Assembly: GCF_017854415.1 (NCBI RefSeq) | Contig: NZ_JAFMHR010000005.1 | Coordinates: 1-48,877 of the forward strand | Direction of reading: 5' to 3' | Source of the DNA: Yoonia sp. | GTDB lineage: Bacteria; Pseudomonadota; Alphaproteobacteria; Rhodobacterales; Rhodobacteraceae | DNA length: 48,877 nucleotides | In this document: piece after piece, positions 42,557 through 48,877 of the stretch | How positions within the stretch are numbered: the stretch's first letter is position 1 | Layout: every line of letters begins with the position of its first letter | The notes under the pieces: generated by a model | What the model saw: only the letters and a program-made list of their open reading frames with translations | Databases searched by the model: none | Told to the model about the DNA's origin: nothing | Program-made: the position numbers and the translations under genes

Positions 42557-43117
42557 TTAATGCAGCTTTTCGCCAACAGTATCGATTGATGTATCAATCA
42601 TCGCGCCAGCAGCTTTCGCATCCATCTGGCTTGCAATAACGTCTTTCGCGACTGCGACGGCCACAAGAATAGCCTGATCGCGGACGTCCTTGATGGCAGA
42701 TGCCTCGGCGCTTGCGATCTGATCTTCAGCCGCAGCAAGACGGCGCGTAATCGACCGTGCGATATCTTCTTTTGCGGCAGCGGCAGCGTTTGTCGCCTCT
42801 TCTTTGGCGGCAGCGACGATACGAACGGCCTGCTCGTGCACTTCTTTTTGCTTACGCTCATAAGTGGCCAGCAACGACTGCGCTTCTTCGCGCAATGCTT
42901 TGGCTTCGTCTAGTTCTGCTTTGATGCTGTCAGCACGCTTGTCCAGCATACCGCCCACAAGGCCGGGGACCTTGTAGTAAAGCAAGATGCCAATAAAGAG
43001 CGCGAAAGCGATTGTGACAACAAAGTCGGTGTTCGCCAGTGAAAAGAACGGCTTGTCACCAGCAGCCAGCGCAGGGCTAGCGGCAAGTGCAAAAAGGGAT
43101 GTGAGTAGAATTCTCAT
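42557..43117 (-). CDS. atpF: F0F1 ATP synthase subunit b
   Basis: 186-residue peripheral-stalk subunit. A cleavable-looking N-terminal segment (MRILLTSLFALAASPALAAG) precedes the membrane anchor (TDFVVTIAFALFIGILLYY) and a long charged helix (about 60-180) rich in Ala, Glu, Lys and Arg that pairs with b'. GMLDKRADSIKAELDEA is a conserved feature of b. It is the last gene of the operon; 3 bp separate it from the b' stop. Confidence 0.93.
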   Translation of the reverse strand: MRILLTSLFALAASPALAAGDKPFFSLANTDFVVTIAFALFIGILLYYKVPGLVGGMLDKRADSIKAELDEAKALREEAQSLLATYERKQKEVHEQAVRIVAAAKEEATNAAAAAKEDIARSITRRLAAAEDQIASAEASAIKDVRDQAILVAVAVAKDVIASQMDAKAAGAMIDTSIDTVGEKLH

Positions 43118-43120
43118 GGT

Positions 43121-43669
43121 TTACCCTTTCATCCGTGCGGTCACCGCAGCGGTGATTGTCTTTGCGTCCGCCGTACCGCCCAGTGCTACAACCAATGCTT
43201 TGGCAGTGTCTTTGGCGACAGCAGTTACGCTTTTCACAGAACCGGCGCGGATTTCGCCAATGGCAGCCTCGCTTTCGGCTGTCTTTGCAGCGATCTGCGC
43301 GTCGGCTTTCTGAAGCTCGACATCCAGTGCAACCTGCATTTCTGCTTTTGCTGCATTCACTATCTTTTGTGCTTCAGCGCGGGCATCCAAAAGTGCCTGG
43401 TCATAGGCAGCTTCGGCTTCGGCCGCTTTATTCTTCAGCTCTTCAGCTGCAGCAATATCATTTGTGATTGTGCCGGAACGCTCTGCCAGAACCGCACCAA
43501 TGCGGGGCAGTGCGATGCGTGACATCACAAAGTAAATTGCGATCAGAGTGACCAACAACCAGAAAATCTGGTTTGGCATCCAATCCGCGCAAAGTTGCGG
43601 CATACCAAGGGCAGAGCCCCCTGCATCTACGCAAACGCCTGCGACGGTGTCGTGTGTTTCTGTTGCCAT
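43121..43669 (-). CDS. atpX: F0F1 ATP synthase subunit b'
   Basis: 182-residue second stalk subunit, present as a separate gene in photosynthetic bacteria and many alphaproteobacteria. The single membrane anchor is near residues 33-52 ([19 protein letters not shown]), followed by [19 protein letters not shown], a conserved b/b' motif, and a coiled-coil tail. The N-terminus before the anchor is unusually long and holds two cysteines ([19 protein letters not shown]). Order atpE-atpX-atpF is as in Rhodobacter. Confidence 0.9.
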   Translation of the reverse strand: MATETHDTVAGVCVDAGGSALGMPQLCADWMPNQIFWLLVTLIAIYFVMSRIALPRIGAVLAERSGTITNDIAAAEELKNKAAEAEAAYDQALLDARAEAQKIVNAAKAEMQVALDVELQKADAQIAAKTAESEAAIGEIRAGSVKSVTAVAKDTAKALVVALGGTADAKTITAAVTARMKG

Positions 43670-43750
43670 GATGGCCCCCGAATACCTTGATGTTTTACTG
43701 ATCGACGCAGAAGTCTCCGCGCCGATCAGCCGTAAGGATATGGGTCGTTC

Positions 43751-43975
43751 TTAGACTGCGAACATCAGCAGAAGCGCGACGAGGAACGCGAAGATCCCCA
43801 GTGCTTCGGCGAATGCCAGACCAATGAACAATGTTGCTGTTTGACCAGCAGCGGCAGATGGGTTGCGCAGTGCGCCAGCCAAGTAGTTGCCAGCAACTGT
43901 ACCAACACCGATTGCGGCAGCGCCGGAACCGATTGCAGCCAGACCAGCGCCGATGTGTGCGAGTTCGCCTTCCAT
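43751..43975 (-). CDS. atpE: F0F1 ATP synthase subunit c
   Basis: 74-residue hairpin of two transmembrane helices forming the rotor ring. Helix 1 is Gly/Ala-rich ([17 protein letters not shown]), the polar loop contains RNPS (37-40), and helix 2 carries the proton-binding carboxylate Glu57 in [11 protein letters not shown]. The sodium-type Q...ES pattern is absent, so it is proton-driven. A good Shine-Dalgarno (AAGGAG) precedes it, consistent with the high stoichiometry of c. Confidence 0.97.
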   Translation of the reverse strand: MEGELAHIGAGLAAIGSGAAAIGVGTVAGNYLAGALRNPSAAAGQTATLFIGLAFAEALGIFAFLVALLLMFAV

Positions 43976-44035
43976 GTGAATTCTCCTTACGATTGGAAGT
44001 TGGGACGTACGGCGAGGATAATCCCCGCCAAACCT

Positions 44036-44782
44036 TTAGTGAGCGGGATGAAGCGCGTCTTTCAAATAAACGCACGTCAGGATTGTGAAGACATAGGCCT
44101 GAATACCACAGACCAGAATTTCGAGACCGTAGATGGCAACGATACCAACGATTGCAACCGGGCTAACAAGCGTCAGGGCAGCAAAGCCCGCGAACACTTT
44201 TAGAACGGCGTGACCCGCCATGATGTTACCCGCCAAACGAATGGAGTGGCTAACAGGGCGCACGAAATACGAGATAACTTCGATAACTGCGATGATCGGG
44301 CGCAAGATCGCTGGCGCGTCTTTCATCCAGAACAGCCCAAGGAATGCAGGGCCGTTCAGCACAAAGCCAAGGATCGTAACCGCGAAGAATACCCCAAAAC
44401 CAAGGATCGCGGTGATCGCAATCATCGATGTTGGCGAATAGGACATCGGGATCAGCGCAAGGTAGTTCGAGAACAGAATGAACACGAACAGTGTCATAAT
44501 GTACGGGAAGTATTTGACGCCGTCTTTGCCGCAAACGTCTTCGACCATCTTGTAGATAAAGCCGTAAGCCAGTTCGCCCAGCGACTGAACGCGGGTTGGA
44601 ACGATTGCCCGGCCGCGGCTGCCGATGGCAAACAGTGCAACGATGCACAAAAGGGCGATGCCCAACCAAAGGGTCACGTTTGTTGGCGTATACCAGCTGA
44701 CCGCACCATCACCAAACAGTGGTTTGACGATAAACTGATCCAATGGGTGAAATACTAGACCACCTGTTTTTTCTTCAGCCAC
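44036..44782 (-). CDS. atpB: F0F1 ATP synthase subunit a
   Basis: 248-residue proton-channel subunit with about five to six transmembrane segments. The essential Arg lies in [28 protein letters not shown] at the N-terminus and [20 protein letters not shown] at the end are conserved. A GTG at 44782 with GAGGG 8 nt upstream gives [13 protein letters not shown], the family N-terminus; the frame extends to 44812 through a TTG that is less likely. It overlaps the atpI end by 8 nt. Confidence 0.95.
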   Translation of the reverse strand: MAEEKTGGLVFHPLDQFIVKPLFGDGAVSWYTPTNVTLWLGIALLCIVALFAIGSRGRAIVPTRVQSLGELAYGFIYKMVEDVCGKDGVKYFPYIMTLFVFILFSNYLALIPMSYSPTSMIAITAILGFGVFFAVTILGFVLNGPAFLGLFWMKDAPAILRPIIAVIEVISYFVRPVSHSIRLAGNIMAGHAVLKVFAGFAALTLVSPVAIVGIVAIYGLEILVCGIQAYVFTILTCVYLKDALHPAH

Positions 44783-45107
44783 GCGCGTCGCCCTCTTGTT
44801 TGGCAGCTTCAAGCTGCTTTCTTTGCACTTCTTTAGCCGACCGCATCATGGTTTTAACACCAGCCGCGAGACCCAGGAATATAAACAGCACCAGAAAAAT
44901 TGGCATGGTCCCAAACAAGGTATCCAGCCCGTATCCGATGCCAAAGCCGATCCCAAGACCGGCCACCAGCTCTATCACCATCCGCCATGCAAGTTGCGCC
45001 TGCGAATAATGTTCTTCCGAATGGTGCTTTACCTCTGTCGGCGCTTTGAGCGCTGCAATCTTCGCTTCAAGCGCCTTTAGGCGGTCAGCGACATGCGGAT
45101 CAGACAT
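44775..45107 (-). CDS. atpI: ATP synthase protein I (AtpI/AtpQ type)
   Basis: 110-residue membrane protein that begins the F0 operon. Two transmembrane segments (about 40-58 and 65-88) carry [20 protein letters not shown] and [18 protein letters not shown], with a charged C-terminus. AtpI assists c-ring assembly in some bacteria. GAGGGG lies 8 nt before the ATG. A promoter-like sequence lies 30 bp upstream. Confidence 0.9.
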   Translation of the reverse strand: MSDPHVADRLKALEAKIAALKAPTEVKHHSEEHYSQAQLAWRMVIELVAGLGIGFGIGYGLDTLFGTMPIFLVLFIFLGLAAGVKTMMRSAKEVQRKQLEAAKQEGDARG

Positions 45108-45136
45108 CAGTTTCGTCCCCTCGGAAGGTTGCGAGT

Positions 45137-45165
45137 GGTTTATGGCGGGACCACATTAGAGTCAA
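45137..45165 (-). promoter_or_regulatory. Candidate promoter of the F0 ATP synthase operon
   Basis: On the minus strand: TTGACT (45165-45160), 17-bp spacer, TAAACC (45142-45137), about 30 bp before the atpI ATG. The same TTGACT-N17-TAAAC pattern occurs before ffh. It fits alphaproteobacterial housekeeping promoters. Confidence 0.58.
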
Positions 45166-45314
45166 GAACACGTTTCACCACATTTATTCAATTAAAATCA
45201 ATGGCTTGATGTATTAGTGATTAGGTAAATTCGCCCTGTTTCGTGTGGGAAACCCCTAATTCGATATTCAACCAAGTGGTTGACGTTTCCCGCCCCGCCC
45301 GCTTAATCGCAAGT

Positions 45315-45635
45315 ATGACTGCGCAACTTGATCAAGTCTTCTCTGCTTTGGCCGACCCGACCCGTCGGGCGATTTTGGCGATGTTGCTTGAAGACGACAT
45401 GGCCGTCACGGACGTGGCCGAACCTTTCAAGGTGTCGCTGGCCGCAATTTCCAAGCATTTGGGCGTGTTGTCTGCCGCGAAACTAATCAGCCAGGAAAAA
45501 CGTGGGCGGGTGAAATGGTGCAAGCTTGATCCAGACGCATTGCGGTCCGCCTCGGTTTGGATGCAAGCGTTTGGTCAGATGGAACCTGTCGATCTAGATG
45601 CGTTCGAGGCGTTCTTGTCCCAAGAGCTTGACTAG
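45315..45635 (+). CDS. ArsR family transcriptional regulator
   Basis: 106-residue winged-helix repressor. ALADPTRRAILAMLLED is the standard ArsR opening, followed by the recognition helix VSLAAISKHLGVLSAAKL and the wing SQEKRGRVKWCKLD. It lacks the CxC metal site of ArsR/SmtB sensors, so it belongs to the non-metal branch usually paired with an AHSA1/SRPBCC protein; no such gene adjoins it here. The ATG at 45315 is chosen; the frame open to 45243 adds nothing family-like. It ends overlapping the convergent LysR gene by 4 nt. Confidence 0.88.
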   Translation: MTAQLDQVFSALADPTRRAILAMLLEDDMAVTDVAEPFKVSLAAISKHLGVLSAAKLISQEKRGRVKWCKLDPDALRSASVWMQAFGQMEPVDLDAFEAFLSQELD

Positions 45636-46510
45636 CAGTCCATCTGCTTGATGCTTTCCTTCAAGAACCGCAGGAAAGTTTGTACCTTCGTCGTCCGGTG
45701 CAAATCTACATGTGTCACGATCCAAAGCGGCGCCGACCATTCTTCGCGATTGGCGATGACTTCGGTCAATGCGGGATTACGGGCTAGCTCCTGAGATGTC
45801 ACAAATCCTATCCCGGCACCTGCCAATATCGCATCTTGCATGTTGCGGTTATCGGTCGTGCGAAAAACGAATGCTTCATCGGGGACTAAATCGCGCAGCC
45901 ACCGCGCAAAAGGTGCGCGGCTTTGGGCATTGTCGTGCCCCACGAAAAAGTGGTTTTTCAAGTCGTCCTCATGCGCCGGCATGCCGTGGCGCGCGACATA
46001 ATTTTCTGACGCCACAAGCGCCATCTTTTGAACCATAAAGGGCTGCACGACATTATCGGGTTCTTCCGGCATTGTACCCGCACGAATTGCGACATGTGCC
46101 TCGCCATATTCCAAACGAAACAAGCGATCCCCCGTCCGGTATCTGATCCGCAATTCAGGATGCTCTGCTTGGAACGCCACCAAAATCGGGGTGAGCATCG
46201 GCGACGCGCTTTCCAAAGACGTCACAACCAATTCGCCGGATACACCTTCGCCCTGCCCTTTGATCCGACCCGCCAACTGCGTGAACTGATCATCGGTGGC
46301 TTGGGCGACCTGCAACAAATCCTGCCCTGCCTCAGTCGCGGTATATCCACGGGCATGACGTTGAAACAACTTCACGCCCAAGCGCTGCTCTAGCGCATCA
46401 ATATGGCGGATCACGGTCGCATGGTGGACACCCAATTCATCTGCGGCGCCACTCACGGTCCCACGGCGCGCCACTTGGAAAGCAGTTCTGATTTCGTCCC
46501 AATTATCCAT
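45632..46510 (-). CDS. LysR family transcriptional regulator
   Basis: 292-residue regulator with the N-terminal helix-turn-helix (FQVARRGTVSGAADELGVHHATVIRHIDALEQ in pattern; about 11-42) and a periplasmic-binding-protein-like effector domain (about 90-290). It is divergent from azoR with about 100 bp between, the classical arrangement for a LysR activator of its neighbour. The region between contains a GAAA...TTTC dyad that could be its site, though this is weak. The effector is unknown; quinones or other electrophiles are plausible given AzoR. Confidence 0.88.
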   Translation of the reverse strand: MDNWDEIRTAFQVARRGTVSGAADELGVHHATVIRHIDALEQRLGVKLFQRHARGYTATEAGQDLLQVAQATDDQFTQLAGRIKGQGEGVSGELVVTSLESASPMLTPILVAFQAEHPELRIRYRTGDRLFRLEYGEAHVAIRAGTMPEEPDNVVQPFMVQKMALVASENYVARHGMPAHEDDLKNHFFVGHDNAQSRAPFARWLRDLVPDEAFVFRTTDNRNMQDAILAGAGIGFVTSQELARNPALTEVIANREEWSAPLWIVTHVDLHRTTKVQTFLRFLKESIKQMDC

Positions 46511-46613
46511 CGGTCATCCTGTGCGCTGACAAACACTCGCTGTTGAAAATCGACCATTTCGTTCGTTAGCGCAAGGGCATAGTTCCTGATCAACACCGCA
46601 AAGGAGCATTCAC

Positions 46614-47153
46614 ATGACAACGGTTCTACATATTAAAGCCTCTGGTACCATCGACGGCTCAGTTAGCCGCGAAGCGACGGCAAAACTTCTGACAAGGCTG
46701 GACCCGACGCGCATTATCACACGCGACTTGGCCGCAACGCCGCTGCCGCAAGTAGACGCCGCTTGGATCACAACACGTTTGATCCCCGAAGACCTACAAA
46801 CCCAAGAACACAAAGACGTGCTGGCCCTGTCGGACGCACTGATCGCCGAGATCAAAGCCGCTGACGTGATCGTGATCGGGATGCCGATGTATAACTTTGG
46901 TATGCCAGCCGCACTCAAAGCGTGGATCGACCTGATAGCACGTCCCAAAGTGACTTTCACCTATACCGAGGGCGGCCCCGTTGGACTGCTTGAAGGCAAA
47001 CGCGCTGTCGTGGCTGTCGCATCCGGTGGCGTGCCAGTCGGCACTCCGGTTGATTTTGCAACACCACACCTGCAGCAGGTACTCATGTTCATTGGTATTG
47101 ATGACATCGAAATCCACACCGCCAAAGATGTTGTTGCTGAACTGGCCGCTTAA
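46614..47153 (+). CDS. azoR: FMN-dependent NADH:quinone oxidoreductase / azoreductase
   Basis: 179-residue flavodoxin-fold enzyme of the AzoR/AcpD family, reducing quinones or azo compounds two electrons at a time. MPMYNFGMPAALKAWIDLIARP is the classical FMN-contacting block (written here as MPMYNFGMPAALK), with TFTYTEGGPVGLLEGKRA after it. AAGGAG 8 nt upstream gives a firm start. The divergent LysR gene is the probable regulator. The protein is shorter than E. coli AzoR by about 20 residues, mainly at loops. Confidence 0.9.
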   Translation: MTTVLHIKASGTIDGSVSREATAKLLTRLDPTRIITRDLAATPLPQVDAAWITTRLIPEDLQTQEHKDVLALSDALIAEIKAADVIVIGMPMYNFGMPAALKAWIDLIARPKVTFTYTEGGPVGLLEGKRAVVAVASGGVPVGTPVDFATPHLQQVLMFIGIDDIEIHTAKDVVAELAA

Positions 47154-47189
47154 GGCTGGACATTATGCCCTGCGCGCTAAGTGCTGGGC

Positions 47190-47549
47190 ATGACACCTGC
47201 ATCCCGCCTCATAAACGCGCTTCGCGCAGCCCTTACGATAGCATTTCTGTACTTCGGCCTGCGCAAGCTGGGCGGTTTCAGCACAGACGTGGCCATCTAC
47301 GAAGCCATCGGCTTTGGTCAATTCCCGCGCTACATCACCGGATCTATCGAGGTCGCGGGCGCAGGTCTGCTTTGGTGGCGCGGCTGGGAAGGTCTTGCAG
47401 GGCTCCTTTTACTTGGGACAATGATTGTAGGACTTAGTGCTTTGCTAATTTGGGTTGGTCCACCTTACTGGCACATGCTGGTGCTGATGGTCGGTACGGC
47501 CTCGGTCGCATGGACCTACCGCGCGCAACTGATCGCCCTTGTTAAATAG
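47190..47549 (+). CDS. DoxX-like family membrane protein
   Basis: 119-residue protein with four hydrophobic segments (about 10-28, 48-65, 70-90, 95-112). LYFGLRKLGGFSTDVAIYEAIGFGQFPRYITGSIEVAGA contains the K...G...Y...E pattern of DoxX-like proteins. Members often accompany redox enzymes. It follows azoR after 36 bp on the same strand and is probably co-transcribed with it. ATG 47190 or GTG 47181 could be the start; neither has a clear Shine-Dalgarno. Confidence 0.75.
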   Translation: MTPASRLINALRAALTIAFLYFGLRKLGGFSTDVAIYEAIGFGQFPRYITGSIEVAGAGLLWWRGWEGLAGLLLLGTMIVGLSALLIWVGPPYWHMLVLMVGTASVAWTYRAQLIALVK

Positions 47550-47572
47550 CGCTTTGTTCGCTGCGGCTGTTG

Positions 47573-47601
47573 TTGACTCGCAGCTTTCCACGTCGTAAAC
47601 G
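47573..47601 (+). promoter_or_regulatory. Candidate promoter of ffh
   Basis: TTGACT (47573-47578), 17-bp spacer, TAAACG (47596-47601). It has the same layout as the ATP synthase promoter. The leader to the ffh ATG would be about 145 nt and contains the palindrome at 47635-47650. Confidence 0.5.
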
Positions 47602-47634
47602 CCTCCTAACACCCGGATAGCATCAGCTTTCCGG

Positions 47635-47650
47635 TCCCTATTCATAGGGA
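47635..47650. promoter_or_regulatory. 16-bp palindrome in the ffh leader
   Basis: TCCCTAT and ATAGGGA arms around TC, perfect over 14 bases, about 35 bp downstream of the predicted -10. It could be a repressor site or an RNA hairpin with a tiny loop. No known operator matches. Confidence 0.5.
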
Positions 47651-47751
47651 TCGCCCTCCGTCAGCGCGTCGCGCCCACGGGGGCTCTACTGCTTTTTACG
47701 GCGCGTACATATATACGTGTCGTACCCGAAACGAGACGAGGGCCTTGGCCA

Positions 47752-48877
47752 ATGTTTGAAAATCTATCCGATCGCCTTTCCGGCGTCTTTGACAAGCTTA
47801 CCAAGCAAGGTGCGCTGTCGGATGATGACGTCAAAACCGCACTGCGCGAAGTCCGCATCGCCCTGCTAGAGGCAGACGTGTCGCTGCCAGTGGCACGTGA
47901 CTTCATTAAAGCCGTGCAAGAAAAGGCAACAGGCCAGTCGGTTACGAAATCCGTCACCCCCGGCCAGCAAGTCGTCAAAATCGTCCATGACGAATTGCGC
48001 CATGTTCTGACAGGCGACAGCGATCCGGGTGCGCTCAAAATCGACAACCCGCCAGCCCCTATCTTGATGGTGGGTTTGCAAGGCTCTGGTAAAACCACCA
48101 CGACCGCCAAGCTGGCCAAGCGGCTGAAGGAAAAAGAAGGCAAGCGCGTCCTGATGGCGTCGCTTGACACCAATCGCCCCGCGGCGATGGAACAGTTGGC
48201 GATCTTGGGTTTGCAAATTGGCGTCGACACGCTGCCCATCGTCAAAGGCGAAGACCCAGTCGCGATTGCAAAACGCGCCAAAGTTCAAGCGAGCCTTGGT
48301 GGCTATGACGTCTACATGCTCGACACTGCAGGCCGTTTGCACATTGACGCAGAATTGATCGCACAAGCCGCAGCCGTTCGCGACGTAGCAAACCCGCGCG
48401 AAACGCTGCTGGTCGTGGACGGCTTGACCGGCCAAGACGCCGTGAACGTCGCCCAAGAATTCGACGACAAAATCGGCGTGACCGGCGTGGTCCTCACCCG
48501 CATGGACGGCGACGGTCGCGGTGGTGCGGCTCTGTCAATGCGTGCGATCACCGGCAAGCCGATCCGCTTTGTTGGTCTTGGCGAAAAGATGGACGCGCTT
48601 GAGACGTTCGAGCCGGACCGCGTCGCGGGCCGTATCCTTGGCATGGGCGACATTGTTGCACTTGTCGAAAAAGCGCAAGAAACCATCGAGGCTGAACAAG
48701 CAGAGCGCATGATGAAGCGCTTTCAAAAAGGTCGTTTCAACATGAATGATCTGAAAATGCAGCTTGAGCAGATGATGAAAATGGGCGGCATGGAAGGCAT
48801 GATGGGAATGATGCCCGGTGCAGCAAAGATGAGCAAACAGATGGCAGCATCCGGCATGGATGACAGCATTCTGAAAC
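47752..48877 (+). CDS. ffh: Signal recognition particle protein Ffh (3'-truncated by window end)
   Basis: The first 375 residues of the SRP54 homologue that binds 4.5S RNA and delivers nascent membrane proteins. N domain: MFENLSDRLSGVFDKLTKQG. The G domain has GLQGSGKTTTTAKLAK (G1), DTNRPAA (G2), DTAGRLH (G3), TRMDGDGRGG (G4) and GLGEKMDALETFEPDRVAGR. The Met-rich M domain begins at the end, with MKRFQKGRFNMNDLKMQLEQ and MEGMMGMMPG. The gene has no stop inside the window because it runs off the right edge, not because it is broken. ATG 47752 is preceded by GAGGG about 9 nt upstream. Confidence 0.96.
   Translation, partial: MFENLSDRLSGVFDKLTKQGALSDDDVKTALREVRIALLEADVSLPVARDFIKAVQEKATGQSVTKSVTPGQQVVKIVHDELRHVLTGDSDPGALKIDNPPAPILMVGLQGSGKTTTTAKLAKRLKEKEGKRVLMASLDTNRPAAMEQLAILGLQIGVDTLPIVKGEDPVAIAKRAKVQASLGGYDVYMLDTAGRLHIDAELIAQAAAVRDVANPRETLLVVDGLTGQDAVNVAQEFDDKIGVTGVVLTRMDGDGRGGAALSMRAITGKPIRFVGLGEKMDALETFEPDRVAGRILGMGDIVALVEKAQETIEAEQAERMMKRFQKGRFNMNDLKMQLEQMMKMGGMEGMMGMMPGAAKMSKQMAASGMDDSILK

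Noticed and set aside
43121-43669. Extra cysteines at the N-terminus of subunit b' as a sign of a fused domain
   Set aside because: The N-terminal extension is only about 30 residues and b' N-termini vary; it is too short to be a domain.
46511-46613. Definite LysR operator between LysR and azoR
   Set aside because: Only a short GAAA/TTTC dyad is visible, and T-N11-A motifs are too frequent to assign by eye.

Overview
The window looks like chromosomal DNA of an alphaproteobacterium of the order Rhodobacterales (Roseobacter group). Three things support this: the split b/b' ATP synthase F0 operon with atpI, a DUF1013/TrcR cell-cycle regulator, and the glcDEF, MoxR-DUF58-DUF4159 and GT14-DUF5928 gene sets, which I know mainly from this group. 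Base composition is moderately GC-rich. No rRNA, tRNA, CRISPR array, integrase or transposase was found. The genus is not determinable by eye; Loktanella/Yoonia/Octadecabacter-like is a guess.

Layout. 1-6.2 kb: rsgA, a dual-specificity phosphatase, a DUF202 protein, then dnaX, a small membrane protein, ybaB, an AT-rich membrane protein, recR and a methyltransferase (replication and repair cluster). 6.2-10.6 kb: trcR, a secreted RNase T2, a lipoprotein, an esterase and succinate-semialdehyde dehydrogenase. 10.7-12 kb: an ECF sigma factor overlapping a membrane protein that seems to be a VWA-family protein lacking its VWA domain. 12-14.5 kb (minus strand): serine hydrolase, hydroxypyruvate isomerase, DUF1285. 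14.5-21.3 kb: a MoxR AAA+/DUF58/VWA-like membrane protein operon. 21.3-23.2 kb: lipoprotein phosphoesterase, secreted protein, DUF599. 23.3-27.2 kb: glcDEF (glycolate oxidase). 27.3-28.7 kb: secreted trypsin-like protease, and hsp20 behind a possible heat-shock promoter and ROSE-like RNA thermometer. 28.8-33.3 kb (minus strand): hypothetical protein, polA, pirin, zinc-finger protein. 33.4-38.3 kb: ABC ATPase, HIT protein, GT14 glycosyltransferase, sulfotransferase and a Rossmann-like protein around a non-coding stretch full of inverted repeats. 38.3-41.6 kb: adenosine kinase, nth, an HTH-Ogt fusion, an OmpA-type lipoprotein. 41.7-45.1 kb: a FadR-type GntR regulator, then the F0 ATP synthase operon (minus). 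45.3-48.9 kb: ArsR, LysR/azoR, a DoxX-like protein and the start of ffh, cut by the window edge.

Connections. The strongest regulatory observation is that the promoters of glcD and of the gntR gene 18 kb away share a near-identical 21-bp palindrome, with the -10 box at the same offset in both. This makes the regulator a likely autoregulated repressor of glycolate oxidation. Hydroxypyruvate isomerase in the same window touches the same glyoxylate/C2 metabolism. The candidate undescribed items are the VWA-less partner of the ECF sigma factor, the MoxR-centred envelope operon, the GT14/sulfotransferase surface-glycan module, and a dispersed hairpin repeat family present in three copies.
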